Positions 46,748 to 58,872 of a stretch of 64,000 bases of DNA are shown here, one piece after another. Under the pieces are notes generated by a model that was not told the DNA's origin, did no database searches, and saw only the letters and a program-made list of their open reading frames with translations. How positions within the stretch are numbered: the stretch's first letter is position 1; every line of letters starts with the position of its first letter. Origin of the DNA: Hysterangium stoloniferum (lineage: Eukaryota > Basidiomycota > Agaricomycetes > Hysterangiales > Hysterangiaceae); NCBI GenBank assembly GCA_015178975.1, contig WHVD01000035.1:186001-250000 (forward strand), written 5' to 3'. Position numbers and translations under genes: made by a program.

Positions 46748-47099
46748 TGTAATCCTGACCGCATTACCACATGGACCTCATCACTGATCGTGCTATCATT
46801 ATCTCCCAATTGCCATCACATCGTTCCTCCGACTCGATTGAAATCTATGGTCTCACCTCTCCGCCTTGACCCCTTTTGTTCTTCCTATTTCTTGTTCCTA
46901 AAACCCCAATTAACACTGCTCCACTGTTGACTGCGGATATATTAGACTGGCTACACCTCTCAAAGTTACAGTCCTTTTTTAGTACACGCCCTCAGAAATA
47001 GCGATCGCACATCTGTATTTTCACATACTACTGTCTACAACAAGAACCTTTTGTCTTGTCTGCTACCGACTGAGTGAGGCTGATACCGACAGCCTTTCA
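46748..47099 (+). repeat. 3' LTR of the second chromovirus
   Basis: It has the same ends and length as 39829-40180 and is preceded by a purine-rich GAGTGGGGAGGGG. Confidence 0.95.
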
Positions 47100-47175
47100 A
47101 TTGCACTATTATGTGACAATTCACCTTATTTGGCAAAGTTTTGTTAGGACATCTGATACAATTAATGCAAACACA

Positions 47176-47786
47176 TGTTAAGCTCAGGGCTTATGGGTAG
47201 GGTCTGGTGGGGAACCTGTGGATAGTCCAGTATGCAGGTACTGTAGGACTTGGCTTCAGCTTATATACTGTGCCCTCATGAGATTGTTATGTCCAATTTC
47301 AAAGGGGATAAATGGAAGGTCCAAGGAGTCCAAAAGGATGAAGGGATAGTGACAGGAAGTCTAAAGTTTCTCAGGTGGAGGGCCTACAGGTTCTGAGAGT
47401 ATACACAGAGGTTTAACTAATGGAGAGTACAGGGGTAACTTATGTAGTTGATTTTCTGATTGGATTGTAAATACAAATTTGTCTAGTTTATATAGATGAG
47501 TCATACTACAATCCTGGCAGAACAGTTAAAGAAATAATGGGGTGGAAGATGGGGAACAGCAGGGTTGGCCAAAGTCTGGGGAAAGTCCAAGATGAACTAG
47601 GAACATACACATGGAAAATAATAATTTAACTGACAACCAGGTACCAAAGCTGATTGGGGCAGATATTTCATATATCATGAGAGCCAGGATCTCTGGGCAG
47701 GATTAGGTCACTGATTTGTACATAAAGTGAGTGATGGAGACATATAATGAAGGTCTTGGGTCCCAGTGGGTTGTCTGGTTCTAACA
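47176..47786 (-). repeat. Solo LTR of a Tf1-like family
   Basis: It begins TGTTAAGCTCAGGGC and ends TGGTTCTAACA, 611 bases, with target duplication acaca (47171-47175 and 47787-47791). In the minus sense it has TATA (CTATATAAAC), then AATCAGAAAAT (plus strand 47450-47460) and the leader block (plus strand 47246-47280). It is very CpG-poor. Confidence 0.88.
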
Positions 47787-48714
47787 ACACACCACTAAGG
47801 TGAGTTACTGTAACATGCTCCCTTATTTCACATATATGTAATATATAAAGAATAGAATATTGGATTATGCTCTATCTATGAGTCAAGCAAGAGAGAGTCT
47901 GCCAGTGATGATACTATACCTATTTGAAGCAACAGTTCTGAACTGGTCAGAAATAATCCCATGATATGAAATCACAGAGCTAACAAACAACTCTCATTTT
48001 CAACTTGATGCTGAACAACATGGTTATATATACATTCTACTTTGTGTAATGGAGGATTTCATATCACAGTATAGCTTCATCTGGGTTGCAAGTAGAAGAT
48101 GGTTAATACCCTGGCTAATGTGTCTCATAAAGTACTCTTCAGTCCTGACATGGATCAAATTTTCTTGACAAATATCAAAGTAGTAATTGAATGTCTTCAA
48201 CTCTGTTGAATATGAAATTGCTTCTTTCAATGAAGCATTAATTCATCCTGCAGATGAAGTGAGAGGCTAACTAGGACACGAGGGGCTCATGAATAGATAT
48301 GTCAAAATAATCTTGAAGGATGAGATGAAACAGATTTCTCTCAATTAAGTTGAATAATATTCTACCAATTGAGTGCAGAAACCTTGTTGGACAAAGTATA
48401 AATTCACCCTGTTGATGAAGTAAAAGGCTAATTACCAGTCACAAAAGCTCACAGATGATAATGTTGAAAGGTTACAATGATTATGAAAGATAATATTGAG
48501 ACTAGATTAATAATACAGACAACTAATGTACAATGGAGAGATTTTCTGATTGATTTCCCTCACTCTTTCCATTGCCCTTTTATGCCTTTCTTCATTAAAC
48601 TATGATTATACTATGACCTACATATGAATGGAATCATACATATATGATGTTGAAATGAGACAAGTTGAATACAAGTTGAATGTTCATTGAATATTTCCAA
48701 GGTGTCAAAGATGT
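47787..48714. other. Decayed repeat DNA, no gene
   Basis: CpG-poor AT-rich sequence. About 48510-48710 resembles 50534-50740, and both hold a TTTTCTGA(T/C)TGA motif downstream of a TATA-like box on the minus strand, so they are remnants of a further LTR family. Confidence 0.45.
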
Positions 48715-48945
48715 TGTTAGGGCAACACTAACAAGGCTACCAAACACAAGATAGAATATAGAAATATAAAGTGAGGAGAGGACAGCTCAATGACAGGGGA
48801 GATCACACTTGTTTTAGTGGGATTCCTAAGAGATTGAAACTAAAGAAATGAGTATGTACAGGTCCACCATTTATACTATTTATTTAATATTTTTTTAGTA
48901 TTTTTTTATTTATTAGAACTCTGAGAAAAATATTAAAAATGGCAT
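48715..48945 (-). repeat. Short LTR-like repeat, TGTTAGGG family (copy 3)
   Basis: It begins TGTTAGGGCAACACTAACAA like the 19499 copy. The right end is uncertain, somewhere before the TG-rich stretch at 48950. No clear target duplication. Confidence 0.5.
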
Positions 48946-49670
48946 GTATGCACCCTATAGTGCATAGCCGCACTTCAGCACTTATGTAAGCCCACCTGGC
49001 ACTGTGTAGGCCCGCCCAGGGCTGTGCAGATCCACCCGGGGCTGTGCAGATTCACATGGTGTGCCAGCATTCATGTAGGTGCCGACTGCATTTGCAGTCC
49101 TGGTGCACAAGGAGGCCCCATGGGCACACAGTGTGAAGCACTGTGTGTCCATTGGGTATAGGTGGTGGTGGCGGCCTTGTGTCAGCACCAATGTGAGGAC
49201 ACCATAATGCCACTGCACTGTGCACACACATTATGACTGCACAATGCATGCATTTTGTGATTCTGCAGTGTGTGCACTTTGCAACTCTGCAGTGTGCGCA
49301 CATTATAAGTGTGTAGTGCACACACATTGCAGCTGCACAGTGTACCCATGCATCACAATGGTGTGACCACTTTCAATGGCAGTGGCAGCAGTGCAATTAC
49401 ATAATCATTCTTGTGCCATGCATGCACTGCTGTATGCACATGTAGATATAATAAAATAAAATAAACTAAAATCAAAAAATAAATGGCAAATATATATTAT
49501 ATATATTGCCCTGACAGATATCAAATAGAAGGTCAGATCAACGTTTTTGGTCAAAGATGAGTCAAAAGATAGTCAAAGGTTACCTTGAATATTGTAACAA
49601 TGTTGTGACTGTAATGGTTGTGACAAAGGGCCATGACAATGAGTAGGAAATAGATGACAATTAGTAATAC
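48946..49670. other. TG/CA-rich low-complexity stretch, no gene
   Basis: A patch dense in TGCA, TGTGCA and GCACAC words at 48950-49445. Such composition is what a CpG-rich sequence becomes after methylated C to T change. The short open frames here are composition artefacts. Confidence 0.5.
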
Positions 49671-50533
49671 TGTTATGACCAGAAAACCCGCCGGACTCCA
49701 GGCACTACCCTATATGCACTCACACCCTTCACACACCAGTTATCAGTTTACCAGAATACCTGCCAGAACCCAGACATCAGACCTGTCCATGCCCGACCTT
49801 CATTATCTCATGTACCAGTCACTGGAATACCCGCCTGGACCCCGCACACATCATCCCTGTCTATCCCTGACCCTGTCCCACATATCAGTCACCAGACTCT
49901 GCTCAGAAAACCCATCAGCTCTCTAACTGAGCCCCATTCCCATTATGGTCAAATGACCTGTCACATTTCAGACTCCACTCCCACCCCATTCCCATTATGG
50001 TCTAACGACCTGTCACATTTCAGACTCTGCCCAACTCTGTTCCATTCCTAACACCAAATTTGGTGTTTATTTATCTCATTTCATGATTACTAGTTTAGAT
50101 TTCATTATTACTGGATTTGGTATGACATATATTCCACAGTCTATATAGTCTGGCAGATGTTGTACATACAATCCAGTCAGAAAATCAGCTTAGATTCCCC
50201 CCAGTAATCTCAGTACATTTTCCACTCTAATCTCCTCTTTGAAACATACCACTATTTACCTCGTCGGGGCCCACAGGCTCTGACCTATCTATTACTCAAC
50301 CTCTGACTCATCACTGCCTGATCCCTCGACCTCCGTGGGATTCCTGCAGTTGACCCTCCAACCCCTCAACCCACCAACTACTCCCAGCCTCCCTGGGATT
50401 CCCATCCACCCATCTGAAATTGGATGACACGATCTCACAAGGGTGCAGCCTATAAGCTGAAGCCAAGTCCTACTGGCTTTCCTGCAGGTTTCTCCAGAAA
50501 CCTTCTGATAGGCTCCACACACACTCCTTAACA
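49671..50533 (+). repeat. Solo LTR, family B
   Basis: It runs TGTTATGACCAGAAAACC...ACTCCTTAACA, 863 bases, with target duplication aatac (49666-49670 and 50534-50538). It contains TATA (CTATATAG), AGTCAGAAAAT (50175-50185) and the leader block (50435-50470). It also contains the native internal repeat (GACCTGTCACATTTCAGACT twice) that explains the similar duplication in 21941-23526. Confidence 0.9.
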
Positions 50534-51570
50534 AATACACTGAATATGAAATAGACTATGGTACAGATTTTCTGACTGACTTCCCTTGCTCCTTTCATTG
50601 CCCATTTATACCTTTGAATGTCAGTCAATGACCATCATATGACTTAAGAATGAAATCCTGTTTGAAATAATGAATGATATCAATCTGAGACAAGTTGAAG
50701 GTTAAGTGTTGAGAGTGTCGATGGAGAGTCAGGAGGATAACCCAAAACTTTAAAAGTTATTTATCCACTAAAGTGTATATCTCTATATTGTTTGTTGTAA
50801 AATTAATATTTAATCAAATTCAGTCCATCAGGTGATACTCTGGAGAATAAGGAAATATTAATATTTATCTTGTATCTGACAAAAGTTGGTCAAACAAACA
50901 TATATAGATTATCCTTTTGGGGATAAATTCCACAACATGGATTGGTTGGCCAGATAGTTCTGGTTAACTTTCTAAACCAAATAAATTTGAATTATATGAA
51001 CTATATTTGAAAGTTTGCATAATATACAAGAGAATGCATTTCATCCCAAATATTAAGTCATAACCCAAATAATTTTGGTTAACTATAATGTTTGTGGACA
51101 TTTTAAAAGTCACAGAGATACTACAGAATGCATTTTATCCCAAAGATTAGGTAACAACCCAGATAATCTTGTATAACCATGACATTTCTGCATATTTTAA
51201 AAGAGCATACAAGTCTTAAAGATCAAATTTTGGGGTAATGAAATATAAACCCCTAAAACATGTAGTCATAGCCAGAGGAAGTAGTCTCACTTGAAAATAT
51301 GAGGAGTTTTTCATAAAATTTTGTATATTCAATGAATTTTGATTATCCTCTTCAAGTCAAAGAGTCAAAAGGTTGTTGGGAAGTTTGTTGGGACTGGCTT
51401 TGTGATGGTTTCTTTTCCCATTACATCTCTGGCTAATTAAAGCTTAGCATGCAGTATGCCAAATAGCTGAGGTGATGCTAACTAGGATTGCTTGTATTTA
51501 AGCTATTATATATATGTAGAGTCTCAAAACTTGGTTGCCCGTAATACATATCACATAACTTGGCATAGTG
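50534..51570. other. Decayed AT-rich repeat DNA, no gene
   Basis: The first 200 bases resemble 48510-48710. The remainder shows repeated TTTTGGTTAAC-like words and no open frame of note. Confidence 0.45.
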
Positions 51571-51846
51571 CTGAGGGCCAATTTCCCAATCTCAAAATAT
51601 CCCCGGAAAATGTAAAGTTTTCTTGAGAATGCTCACACTTTTGAAAATCCACGGAAAATCTTACATATTCTGATGAATTCTTTAGCTCTTTCCAAATATA
51701 CATATATATAATATAGTTCAATTTGGAAAATGCCCAGAAAATTTTTTAGAATTCTCATGGTACTCTCGAAAATTCGAACATCTCTGGGTTTTATTTTTTA
51801 TTCTCCATGAATTCTAAAATATATCCCGAGATTGAACATTTGAGTC
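51571..51846. mobile_element. Small MITE-like repeat (copy 2, decayed)
   Basis: The ends CCAATCTCAAAATATCC and ATATCCCGAGATTGAACATT match the ends of the repeat at 31157-31374. The interior is extended and diverged. Confidence 0.5.
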
Positions 51847-52147
51847 TTACCTCTGTGTGAGCAGGAGCTGTTATAGTTGAAGATTGCAGGGACCCTGTCA
51901 TAGGGCGTACTTTCGGTCATACTATTGTAATATATTCACAATTTACTTTGAACGTACTACGATAAATCGCGTATTTTGTGAGCGCGGGCAAAATTGTACT
52001 TTGGAGACAAATTTGAAACCTCACCTCAGGTACCCGGAACAGCTGTATACGGCAAACGGTGCTTAGCCGACGGCACTATGATTATGTAAGCAGACGCGTA
52101 GGAGTCAGCGCTATCTTGTTTCATCGAACGCCTTATTGTTTCTGACA

Positions 52148-52934
52148 ATGGCCAAAAATGATGAATTATCTGAACCAAAATCACCGTCTCCAAGAGAGGT
52201 TGATGATGAGCTAGCATCCGAAAAGATAGGGAAGTTGCTCGCTCCCTACTCACATTCACCGTGAGCGAATTCGCCTGAAGACCGCTTTTTGTACTGTTTT
52301 GATGAAAAATATCAGATGGCCTGTTTGGTCACTTTCTACGTTTTGTATGCTTCATATTATCCTAACTTGATTTATCTTATGTCGCGTTTCATACAGTCCT
52401 GGGAACATCGGCGATCGGCTTTTCGAATCCCGCTCTGCCGCCATTTGCTTTGCGTTTTGGGTTCGGATTGATCTTTGCAGGTGCAGGTTATGTCACTTCG
52501 ACAGGTGACGTGGAAAATGGGAGTGCTATTACTACATGTTAGTTCTTTCTTTCAATTCTTTTAGACTGTCCATTGATATCAATTTACGTTGTACAATAGC
52601 ATGGGCAGGTAGTTATTTCCTTATGAATGGGCTGCGAAAGGAATTAGCGAAACATAGAGGTAGACCTATGCCTAAAATGCGGCTGTGGCAACGGCCGCCT
52701 TTGGTACTCGCATTGAACAGCGCGACGTTGATCACAATGGCGCTTTACGGCGCAGAGTATTTTTGGTTTCAGAACTTTAGGAGGAAGACGACACACAATT
52801 TCAATGATATACTCTACCCGTATGGATATTATTTTGATATTATTGGTGCAACACTAAGGGACCTATCCATCGCAGATAGTCTACATAAAGCACCCCTTCT
52901 TCACAAGTGGATTTGCATATTAGCCGGCTCCTAA
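52148..52934 (+). CDS. AIM19-like mitochondrial protein
   Basis: It resembles Aim19 (altered inheritance of mitochondria 19), a small integral protein of mitochondria. The N-terminal exon is 52148-52260 (MAKNDELSEPKSPSPREVDD...), hydrophilic. A membrane-type middle exon starts near 52398 (LGTSAIGFSNPALPPFALRF, GLIFAGAGYVTSTGDVENGS) and ends at 52537. The last exon is 52600-52934 (SWAGSYFLMNGLRKEL, LVLALNSATLITMALYGAEY), stop at 52934. GT-AG ends are clear for the second intron (52538-52599). The first intron cannot be placed with the frame kept by the obvious sites, so there may be a tiny extra exon in 52261-52396. The tail after EYFWFQNF is longer than expected. A fragment of the last exon recurs at 57738-57880. 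Confidence 0.68.
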
Positions 52935-55555
52935 AAATTGTTGTTCCACTGTTAACCCCTCTACTTAGATATATAGTTCATCTTATATCCTCACTATATG
53001 TAACACAGCCCGCTCAGGTGTACATATCTCAATAGAAGCCCTCTCTCCCCAGCTCTTTATACCGGGGGAATCGCCAGAAATTCGTCAATGAAGCCCCTTC
53101 AGCCATTCAATTAGTGCAGAATCAGACCGGGAGTACCATGAAATAGTGGATCTTTTGATCATTGTATTTTCTTACCAGACCCTAGTTTCCTGCGTTTGCT
53201 TGTGCCGTGGACCGGATGTCCACCTACGCCGACCACAGATAATGACTTCCGCTGAAGACATAATTTTATTGTAGCCATCATGTTACCTCCAAGATTTTTT
53301 CACCAGGTCTGAGTACGACCCTCTATTGGTATGTAAAACAGATCCCGGTTTGTCTCCGACGAGTCAAGAGTCTCAAACGAGACTTGGTCGGACTCCCACT
53401 GTCATAGCAGTATGACTGCACAGACCACGAAACTATATAGGGGATCGTTTGACACTAACAACTGCACGCTGTGACAAATTTGGCATTACGGGTATTCATT
53501 TGAATGCTACTTTAGTTGGACTGCCAGATGACTAACATCACGATCAATCAGAATTCAAAATTGAAAACATGGCAAGTGCATCAGTAAAATGGTATTAAAC
53601 GCTGGGAGGAGGTACCCCTATTCTGGGATGCTCCACACGCTCCACAACGTCCAGGAGCAAAAACATCAAAAAAGTCCCCGAGAGAGATCAATACTTCCAA
53701 GCCAGTTGCAGCTTTGACATGCATCCGCAACGATGCCCATAGCTGTTACACTGGTGTTGGTGTCAGCGACGGTTATGCTTCCACCACAACGAGTGCCATT
53801 GGCGTATGTCTCTGTCTCTGTTGCGCAAATGATCATTGTTATCGTATGTCTAGGGAGTCGCCAGACACACGCAGGGCGACGATATCATCACTGTCGCTGT
53901 AGACCTGACCGCAGGCATCGGCGATGCCCTTCTGAAACCAGTAAGTCGCACTTTCAGTGCATTGTTGTGAGCTCATGTTTCATTTGACGAGACGGAATCC
54001 CCTTAGACGTACGTTCCAGAGAATGGCGGACGAGCAGTGAGTTCGTGGGTATTGACGGGATTAGCGAAAGCTGCGTTGGCATCGGCGAGCGCGATGGAGA
54101 CGGTGGAGTAGATAGAGAACATGTGAGTTGCTTTAGTAGGGAGTACTGGGCTCAACAAGAGTGGGACGCTGAAGGAAGTGTAGAATAGTAGCGCACAACG
54201 GCCAATTTCTATGACCATCTGTTGAACCAGTGACGCAGAGGGTAGTCATAAGGCCAGCGCAAGGGATTGGCAAGCAGCCGACCGATCTGGCACACATGCG
54301 ATGGATACCCCAACGGGACTTTCCCAGGTTAAATTACTCAGTGCCGAGGATGGCAAAAGCGCAAACGTTATTTTTCAGGTAATTCAACATTTCCCTTTCC
54401 GTTACGACGAACGATGGCCTACAAACATAACTAATCATGACAGTTAGTCTTTAGTACTTCGAACAGGGGTCAAATAGAAGATACCAAGATGAAATAATCA
54501 TGAGTGGACAATATTTCGAATGTATACCGGCGATGAAATATTCCGAGGGCACTGGTGGCTGCGATATGCACATCTTCGATCACGAGAGCCAGCCAAATGA
54601 CAGTCCTTTGGCCTTCTAACCACTCGAGTGTGTTTTGACACAAGTATTATGGCGGCCCCCCGGTAGGTAAAAAGAAAACAGATTACTCTTTTTTTTAAAA
54701 AGGAAGAGAGGCAAACTAAAGCGTTGAGACTTAGATTTCTTAATAGCCATTGTCCGGCAGACATTCCACAAATGCTTTGGTGGGTTGCGATTTAAATCGC
54801 AGTGGATACCACAGGATAGCGTCAACTAGTAGGGCAGCCAGACGTATATAGCGACTGCAGACAGTATCGAAGATATATATTCCACTTATTTGTCGGACTG
54901 TTAATGGCATAGTAGTCCATCTCTTGACCCAAATTCTCACAAAAGAGGACCTAGTATAAAGAGAACAACTGATCCTAGCATCTATTCCTTATTTCTGCGC
55001 GAGAAAGCATAAGTGGCACTATGTTTGTGCGACCGAGCAAGAAATATCTCTCGAGCAGGACAATACTCACAGGATCCAGCTAGATTTATGCTCTCATAAT
55101 ATTCACGGAAACGCCTTCGAAAACATTACTTCTCGTCGAAACAACACGCTTTTTCACGAGCGATAAGGAAAAAACGTGATGTTTTGGAAGCGTCTCCAGT
55201 CGCGTACTAGGGTGTAGAATTTAAGGCTAAGCGCTGTGCAGGAGAAATTTGAGCAAGGAGTGCCTGATGCCGCTCACCCTGGCATTCAATCGACATTTTG
55301 GGTGACAGTTTGTATCAATAGCGATGCAACAGAAATGTATACATAGAATGTTGAATCTGAATCCCCAATATTTGTGTCTTTAGTTCCCTGAGTCCTACGA
55401 AGCCCTAGGCGCGATGAAGTCTCCGATTTCGGGGCCATATCTGGCTGTGCATGAATCGCTGGCTATGGCAAAACATGAAATTAGGCCAGGCTAACAAGCC
55501 ATCAAGGGATAGATTGGCACGACCAAGTTGTCAGTGCGAGATGGTCACAAACCGG
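52600..55555. repeat. Duplicated host segment, copy A
   Basis: Similar, with interruptions, to 57738-59955 in the same orientation. It contains the AIM19-like last exon, the RlpA-like pseudogene 53512-54122 and upstream DNA. Landmarks shared by both copies: TTGTGCCGTGGAC (53200 / 57980), GGAACGTACGT-type splice junctions, and CAAGTTGTCAG (55525 / 59920). Confidence 0.72.
53512..54122 (-). pseudogene. RlpA-like (double-psi beta-barrel) secreted protein, pseudogene
   Basis: Tandem relative of the gene at 58309-58872, with the same four-exon plan on the minus strand: exon 1 54122-54013 (signal peptide MFSIYSTVSIALADANAAFA), exon 2 53950-53871 (TYWFQKGIADACGQVYSDSD), exon 3 from 53817 (NGTRCGGSITVADTNTSV..., ...SIDLSRGLF) and exon 4 53531-53512 (VIWQSN, stop). 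A run of six T after the second Leu codon of exon 3, where five would keep frame, shifts the reading frame (F then stop instead of FDVFAP), and the 3' splice donor of exon 3 is lost. A sequencing slip in the homopolymer cannot be excluded for the first change. Confidence 0.72.
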
Positions 55556-57737
55556 AGTCAATGGTCCCGAGCCCGGGCTGGAATGCCCCACAGCTACACG
55601 CTTCGGGAATGCCCGGGAGGGGAAATTCAAACTGAGCCTCTGCCTTTACGGGTGGAGTGGTACCAAAAATATATGAATGAATTCAGCCTAAACATATGCT
55701 TTAGGAGCGTTTTGGGAGCGAGAACAAGTCGTATATCGATATTAGACCGACTGTGGGCCCCGCTCTTGATTTGTCGAGTTGAACCAGTCGATCTGAACAT
55801 GGAACCCTTCGGATTACTATACGCCCGAGTCGTTATGGGAAGGCAAAGTTTCTATTTGAATTTATTTGCACCAATTAAATGTTGCCTAATTTAGCACTTC
55901 TCACTCCGCCAGGTGAGTTGAAGGGTATGGGAGGTTGGGAAGGTGCTTGCTGTGTAAAATAACCCTTTAGCGCACTCAAGGTGCATGCTAAGCATGGCGA
56001 TGAAGTGGATGTTATTGTTGACGCCGGCGATGTTGATCATAGTGGCTAACTCTGGTTGGATGAGAGAACCGGCGGTGGAAGGATAAGTTATAAGGCTGAG
56101 TGATGGTAACATTGCAGGATTATCGACTACCTGAATCCACGTAGTACTACGACGATCACGTGAGGCTTGAGGTATGCGGAGTTGCATCGGCTTTATAGGT
56201 TCATAATTCCCACAGTCGTGGTTTATACCCCGCGCATGTTATCACACGCCCAACTTAAGACCCCCAATCGGAGAAAAATAAATCGTTGCTATAACCAGGT
56301 ATTCAAAGGAAGCTCTGAACCGGTAGATGCAATTTCAAGGCGGCTACGTCTATATCTCGGCATTGACCTTTTTGAACCTCTTTCGTTAATGTTAATATGA
56401 CCCGATGCTACCTTTATAATAAATGAGGCTTTGATGGTAAAATGCGCTGTATTTCAAAGCATTGCCAGCGCATGATACTTACAGTGTGCTTGTACTAATT
56501 TATAATACGTCTCCATCGTTACTTTGGAGATGATCAAAGAGAACGAAAAAAGTCAAGACGTCAAGACAGCTCGCGAAATCCAACCGGAGTAACGTTATAT
56601 GAGGTCGAGCATGTTCAGTGTGCTGCAACTTCAGAGTTATTGCCGCGAGTTTATAGCGCTACGTTTAATTTCGCTGTTTATAACGGCTTGTTGAATTTTT
56701 AGCCAGCGATTTCTAACAATGTCATCAATATCCTTTGTGCGTCTGGTAACCGGCAAGATTTTGAAGCCTCCGAAGAAAATTCCTCGAAATGCTTGTGGGT
56801 AAGCACGCAATGAAATGCGATTAATGCAGTGACATACCGGTGGCGTAGGATAAAGTTCGACGTTTTAGGCTTCCATGGTTGTTTCTAAACACTTCAAGTT
56901 TCCTGCTCAGTGTAGGTGCCAGGACCGCCCATAGCGAATTGCAAAATGCTGGAGTTAACTGTGTAAGGTACAATATCCAATTCTACATGAATCAACTGAG
57001 TCTGGTTGCATCACCACTTCTGGGCACCATCGATTATTCCCCAGAAGCGGTGGAACATAGCCTTTCCCCCTATGCTGATAGTAGTAGTGCCAATGTTTCC
57101 TGAATACGATCTCATCGATATAGTTTATATGCTCACGGGCCAAGTGGTGGTGATGCTTACCATAGCAAAACCTCATAACATCCTCCACGGCGTCAGAGTT
57201 TATATGGCTCGGCGTCGTTTTTCATTTATTAGGCATGTCCAACATCCGATGTGTCGACTAGAAAGCTCTAGACACTGAATCCTTATGGACGTTTGTATCC
57301 CAATAGTATAATACACTGTTCTTTATTAGACCCCATTACATGTCCGAAATTCCTACTAGTAGGCAACTTCTCACGGTGGGTTGGTCATGCATTTGATCAA
57401 ATATCTCACTGTGAACCCCTAAAATCATGCAGGACGACAGGTGATCCGTCATTTTTCCGACTCGACGAATACCTTATTACTCAGTGGATAAATTTATGTT
57501 GATTCCGGACGGTTTAACAATTTTTACCCAGTCTCCCTTAATAAACAACAGAAAATATATAACTCGGCACGATCATAAAGATGATATGCATGCGGGCTAT
57601 TTACCGGTAAAAGGTTTCTCAAGAGCATACCTTGTGGACTTTCACAAATCAGCCCAAGTAACGATACAATTTTACCACTTATTTAACGGCTACAGAAGGC
57701 CCACAATCCGTTGAATACCCCTAATAATTCTATACTT
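54123..57737. other. Intergenic DNA, no confident gene
   Basis: The left part (to about 55555) belongs to the duplicated segment. The 147-codon plus frame at 55451-55894 and the 98-codon minus frame at 55891-56187 have no recognisable domain and no splice partners. Nothing recognised in 56200-57737. Confidence 0.45.
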
Positions 57738-57880
57738 TACCATAGATAGATAGTTCTTTATGAATGGGCCTCGAAATGAGTCAGCGAAACATATAGGTAG
57801 ACCATGCCTCAAACGCGTCTGCGGCAGCGACTACCTTTGGTATTCGTGTTTTACATTGCGACATTGACTGTAATACTAAG
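57738..57880 (+). pseudogene. AIM19-like gene fragment
   Basis: About 140 bases match the beginning of the last AIM19-like exon (AGATAGTTCTTTATGAATGG; GCGAAACATATAGGTAGACC). The first exons are absent and the match ends after CATTGCGACATTGACT, so it cannot encode the protein. Confidence 0.7.
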
Positions 57881-58308
57881 TGATAAACAACAAATCGGGC
57901 TAGGAGCTTTAACAAATGGTTGTTTCTAAAGCTTTTATATTCTTAATAATTAATTAGAGCCTGGTCTCTGGCGTTTGTTTGTGCCGTGGACGGGCTCATT
58001 GCCGACCCCAAATAAGTAACTTGCGCTAAAACCGGCTAGAGGTCGGTTAAAGGCAAAAATTATGATAGCGATAGGTTATGGTTGACTCTCTATTTTCTTA
58101 CAAGGTCTGGATGCGAGCCTCTATCAGTGTGGAAAACGGATCTCTGTCCATCTCTCTCAAGAGCGTCAAATGAGACTCGGTCTGACTTCTACTGTCATAG
58201 GAATGTGACCGCACAGATCACAAAACGTATACGGAATCATTCAAACACTAAGAGTTGTACACTGTCTAAATATGGCACTACAGACGTTATCTATTGGAAT
58301 CTTGCTCT

Positions 58309-58872
58309 CTAGTTGAAATTCCAGGTGACTAATACCATGATCATCAATCAGACTTCAGGCTTGATAGTATAGCAAGATATTTACCTGGAAATACGCCTGC
58401 ACTATCAGGAGCAAAAACTTCGAAAAGTCCCTGAGAAAGATCGATACTTCCAGGACCGTTGCATCCCGGACATTGATCTGCAACGATGCCAGTGGCTGTT
58501 ACGCCATTGCTGGTGTCGGTGATAGTTATGCTTGCACCACAATGAGCGCCGTTTGCAAAGGTGCTCGTCTCTGTTGGCGCAGATGATGATGATTATATGA
58601 ATGAGGACTCGTTGGACATACGCAGAGCGACGATATGATCACTATCGCTGTGGACCTGACCACAAGCACCGGCGACGCCGCCTTGAAAATAGAAAGATGC
58701 ACTTCAGTGCAGTTTTGTGAGTTGACATGTTATTCTACGAGATGAAATTTTACGGGACGTACGTTCCAGAGAATGACTGACGAGCAGCAAGTTCTTTGGT
58801 AGTGACGGGGTTAGCGAAAGCTACATTGGCAGCAGCGAGGAAACTTATGACGATAGGGGAGATGGAGAACAT
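58309..58872 (-). CDS. Secreted RlpA-like / barwin-fold (double-psi beta-barrel) protein
   Basis: Small secreted protein of the RlpA-like double-psi beta-barrel superfamily, a fold shared with expansins, barwin and cerato-platanin-like proteins; in fungi often cell-wall associated or plant-interaction proteins. Exons on the minus strand: 58872-58763, 58701-58622, 58570-58385, 58328-58309; introns of 61, 51 and 56 bases with GT-AG ends; 131 residues. Signal peptide MFSISPIVISFLAAANVAFA (1-20), then the domain: YFQGGVAGACGQVHSDSDHI, HCGASITITDTSNGVTATGI, VADQCPGCNGPGSIDLSQGL, FEVFAPDSAGVFPVTWNF to the stop. The conserved Cys pairs and the DLSQGLF strand are present. No enzyme activity can be claimed. 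A broken relative lies at 53512-54122. Confidence 0.85.

Larger units (their letters stand above)
39829..47099 (+). mobile_element. Second Gypsy chromovirus with two insertions (fossil)
   Basis: 352-base LTRs (39829-40180 and 46748-47099) are flanked by target duplication attgc (39824-39828 and 47100-47104). Parts: gag-pol frame 40836-43145 (knuckle, protease, RT, start of RNase H), end of RNase H and integrase zinc domain (43257-43850), integrase core (44930-45480), and C-terminal GPY and chromodomain (46160-46715). A polypurine tract GTGGGGAGGGG abuts the 3' LTR. It carries a solo LTR (43901-44928) and a MITE (45459-46127); without them it is about 5.6 kb, close to a full chromovirus. The LTRs differ at about 12 of 352 positions, all transitions. 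It is broken, with a few interruptions beyond the insertions. Confidence 0.93.

Noticed and set aside
48982-49327. Cys/His-rich frames on the minus strand
   Set aside because: They come from TG/CA-rich low-complexity DNA; the Cys and His codons are a product of TGT/TGC/CAC composition.
55451-55894. 147-codon plus-strand frame
   Set aside because: It overlaps the end of the duplicated segment, has no partner in the other copy, no recognisable domain and no splice signals.
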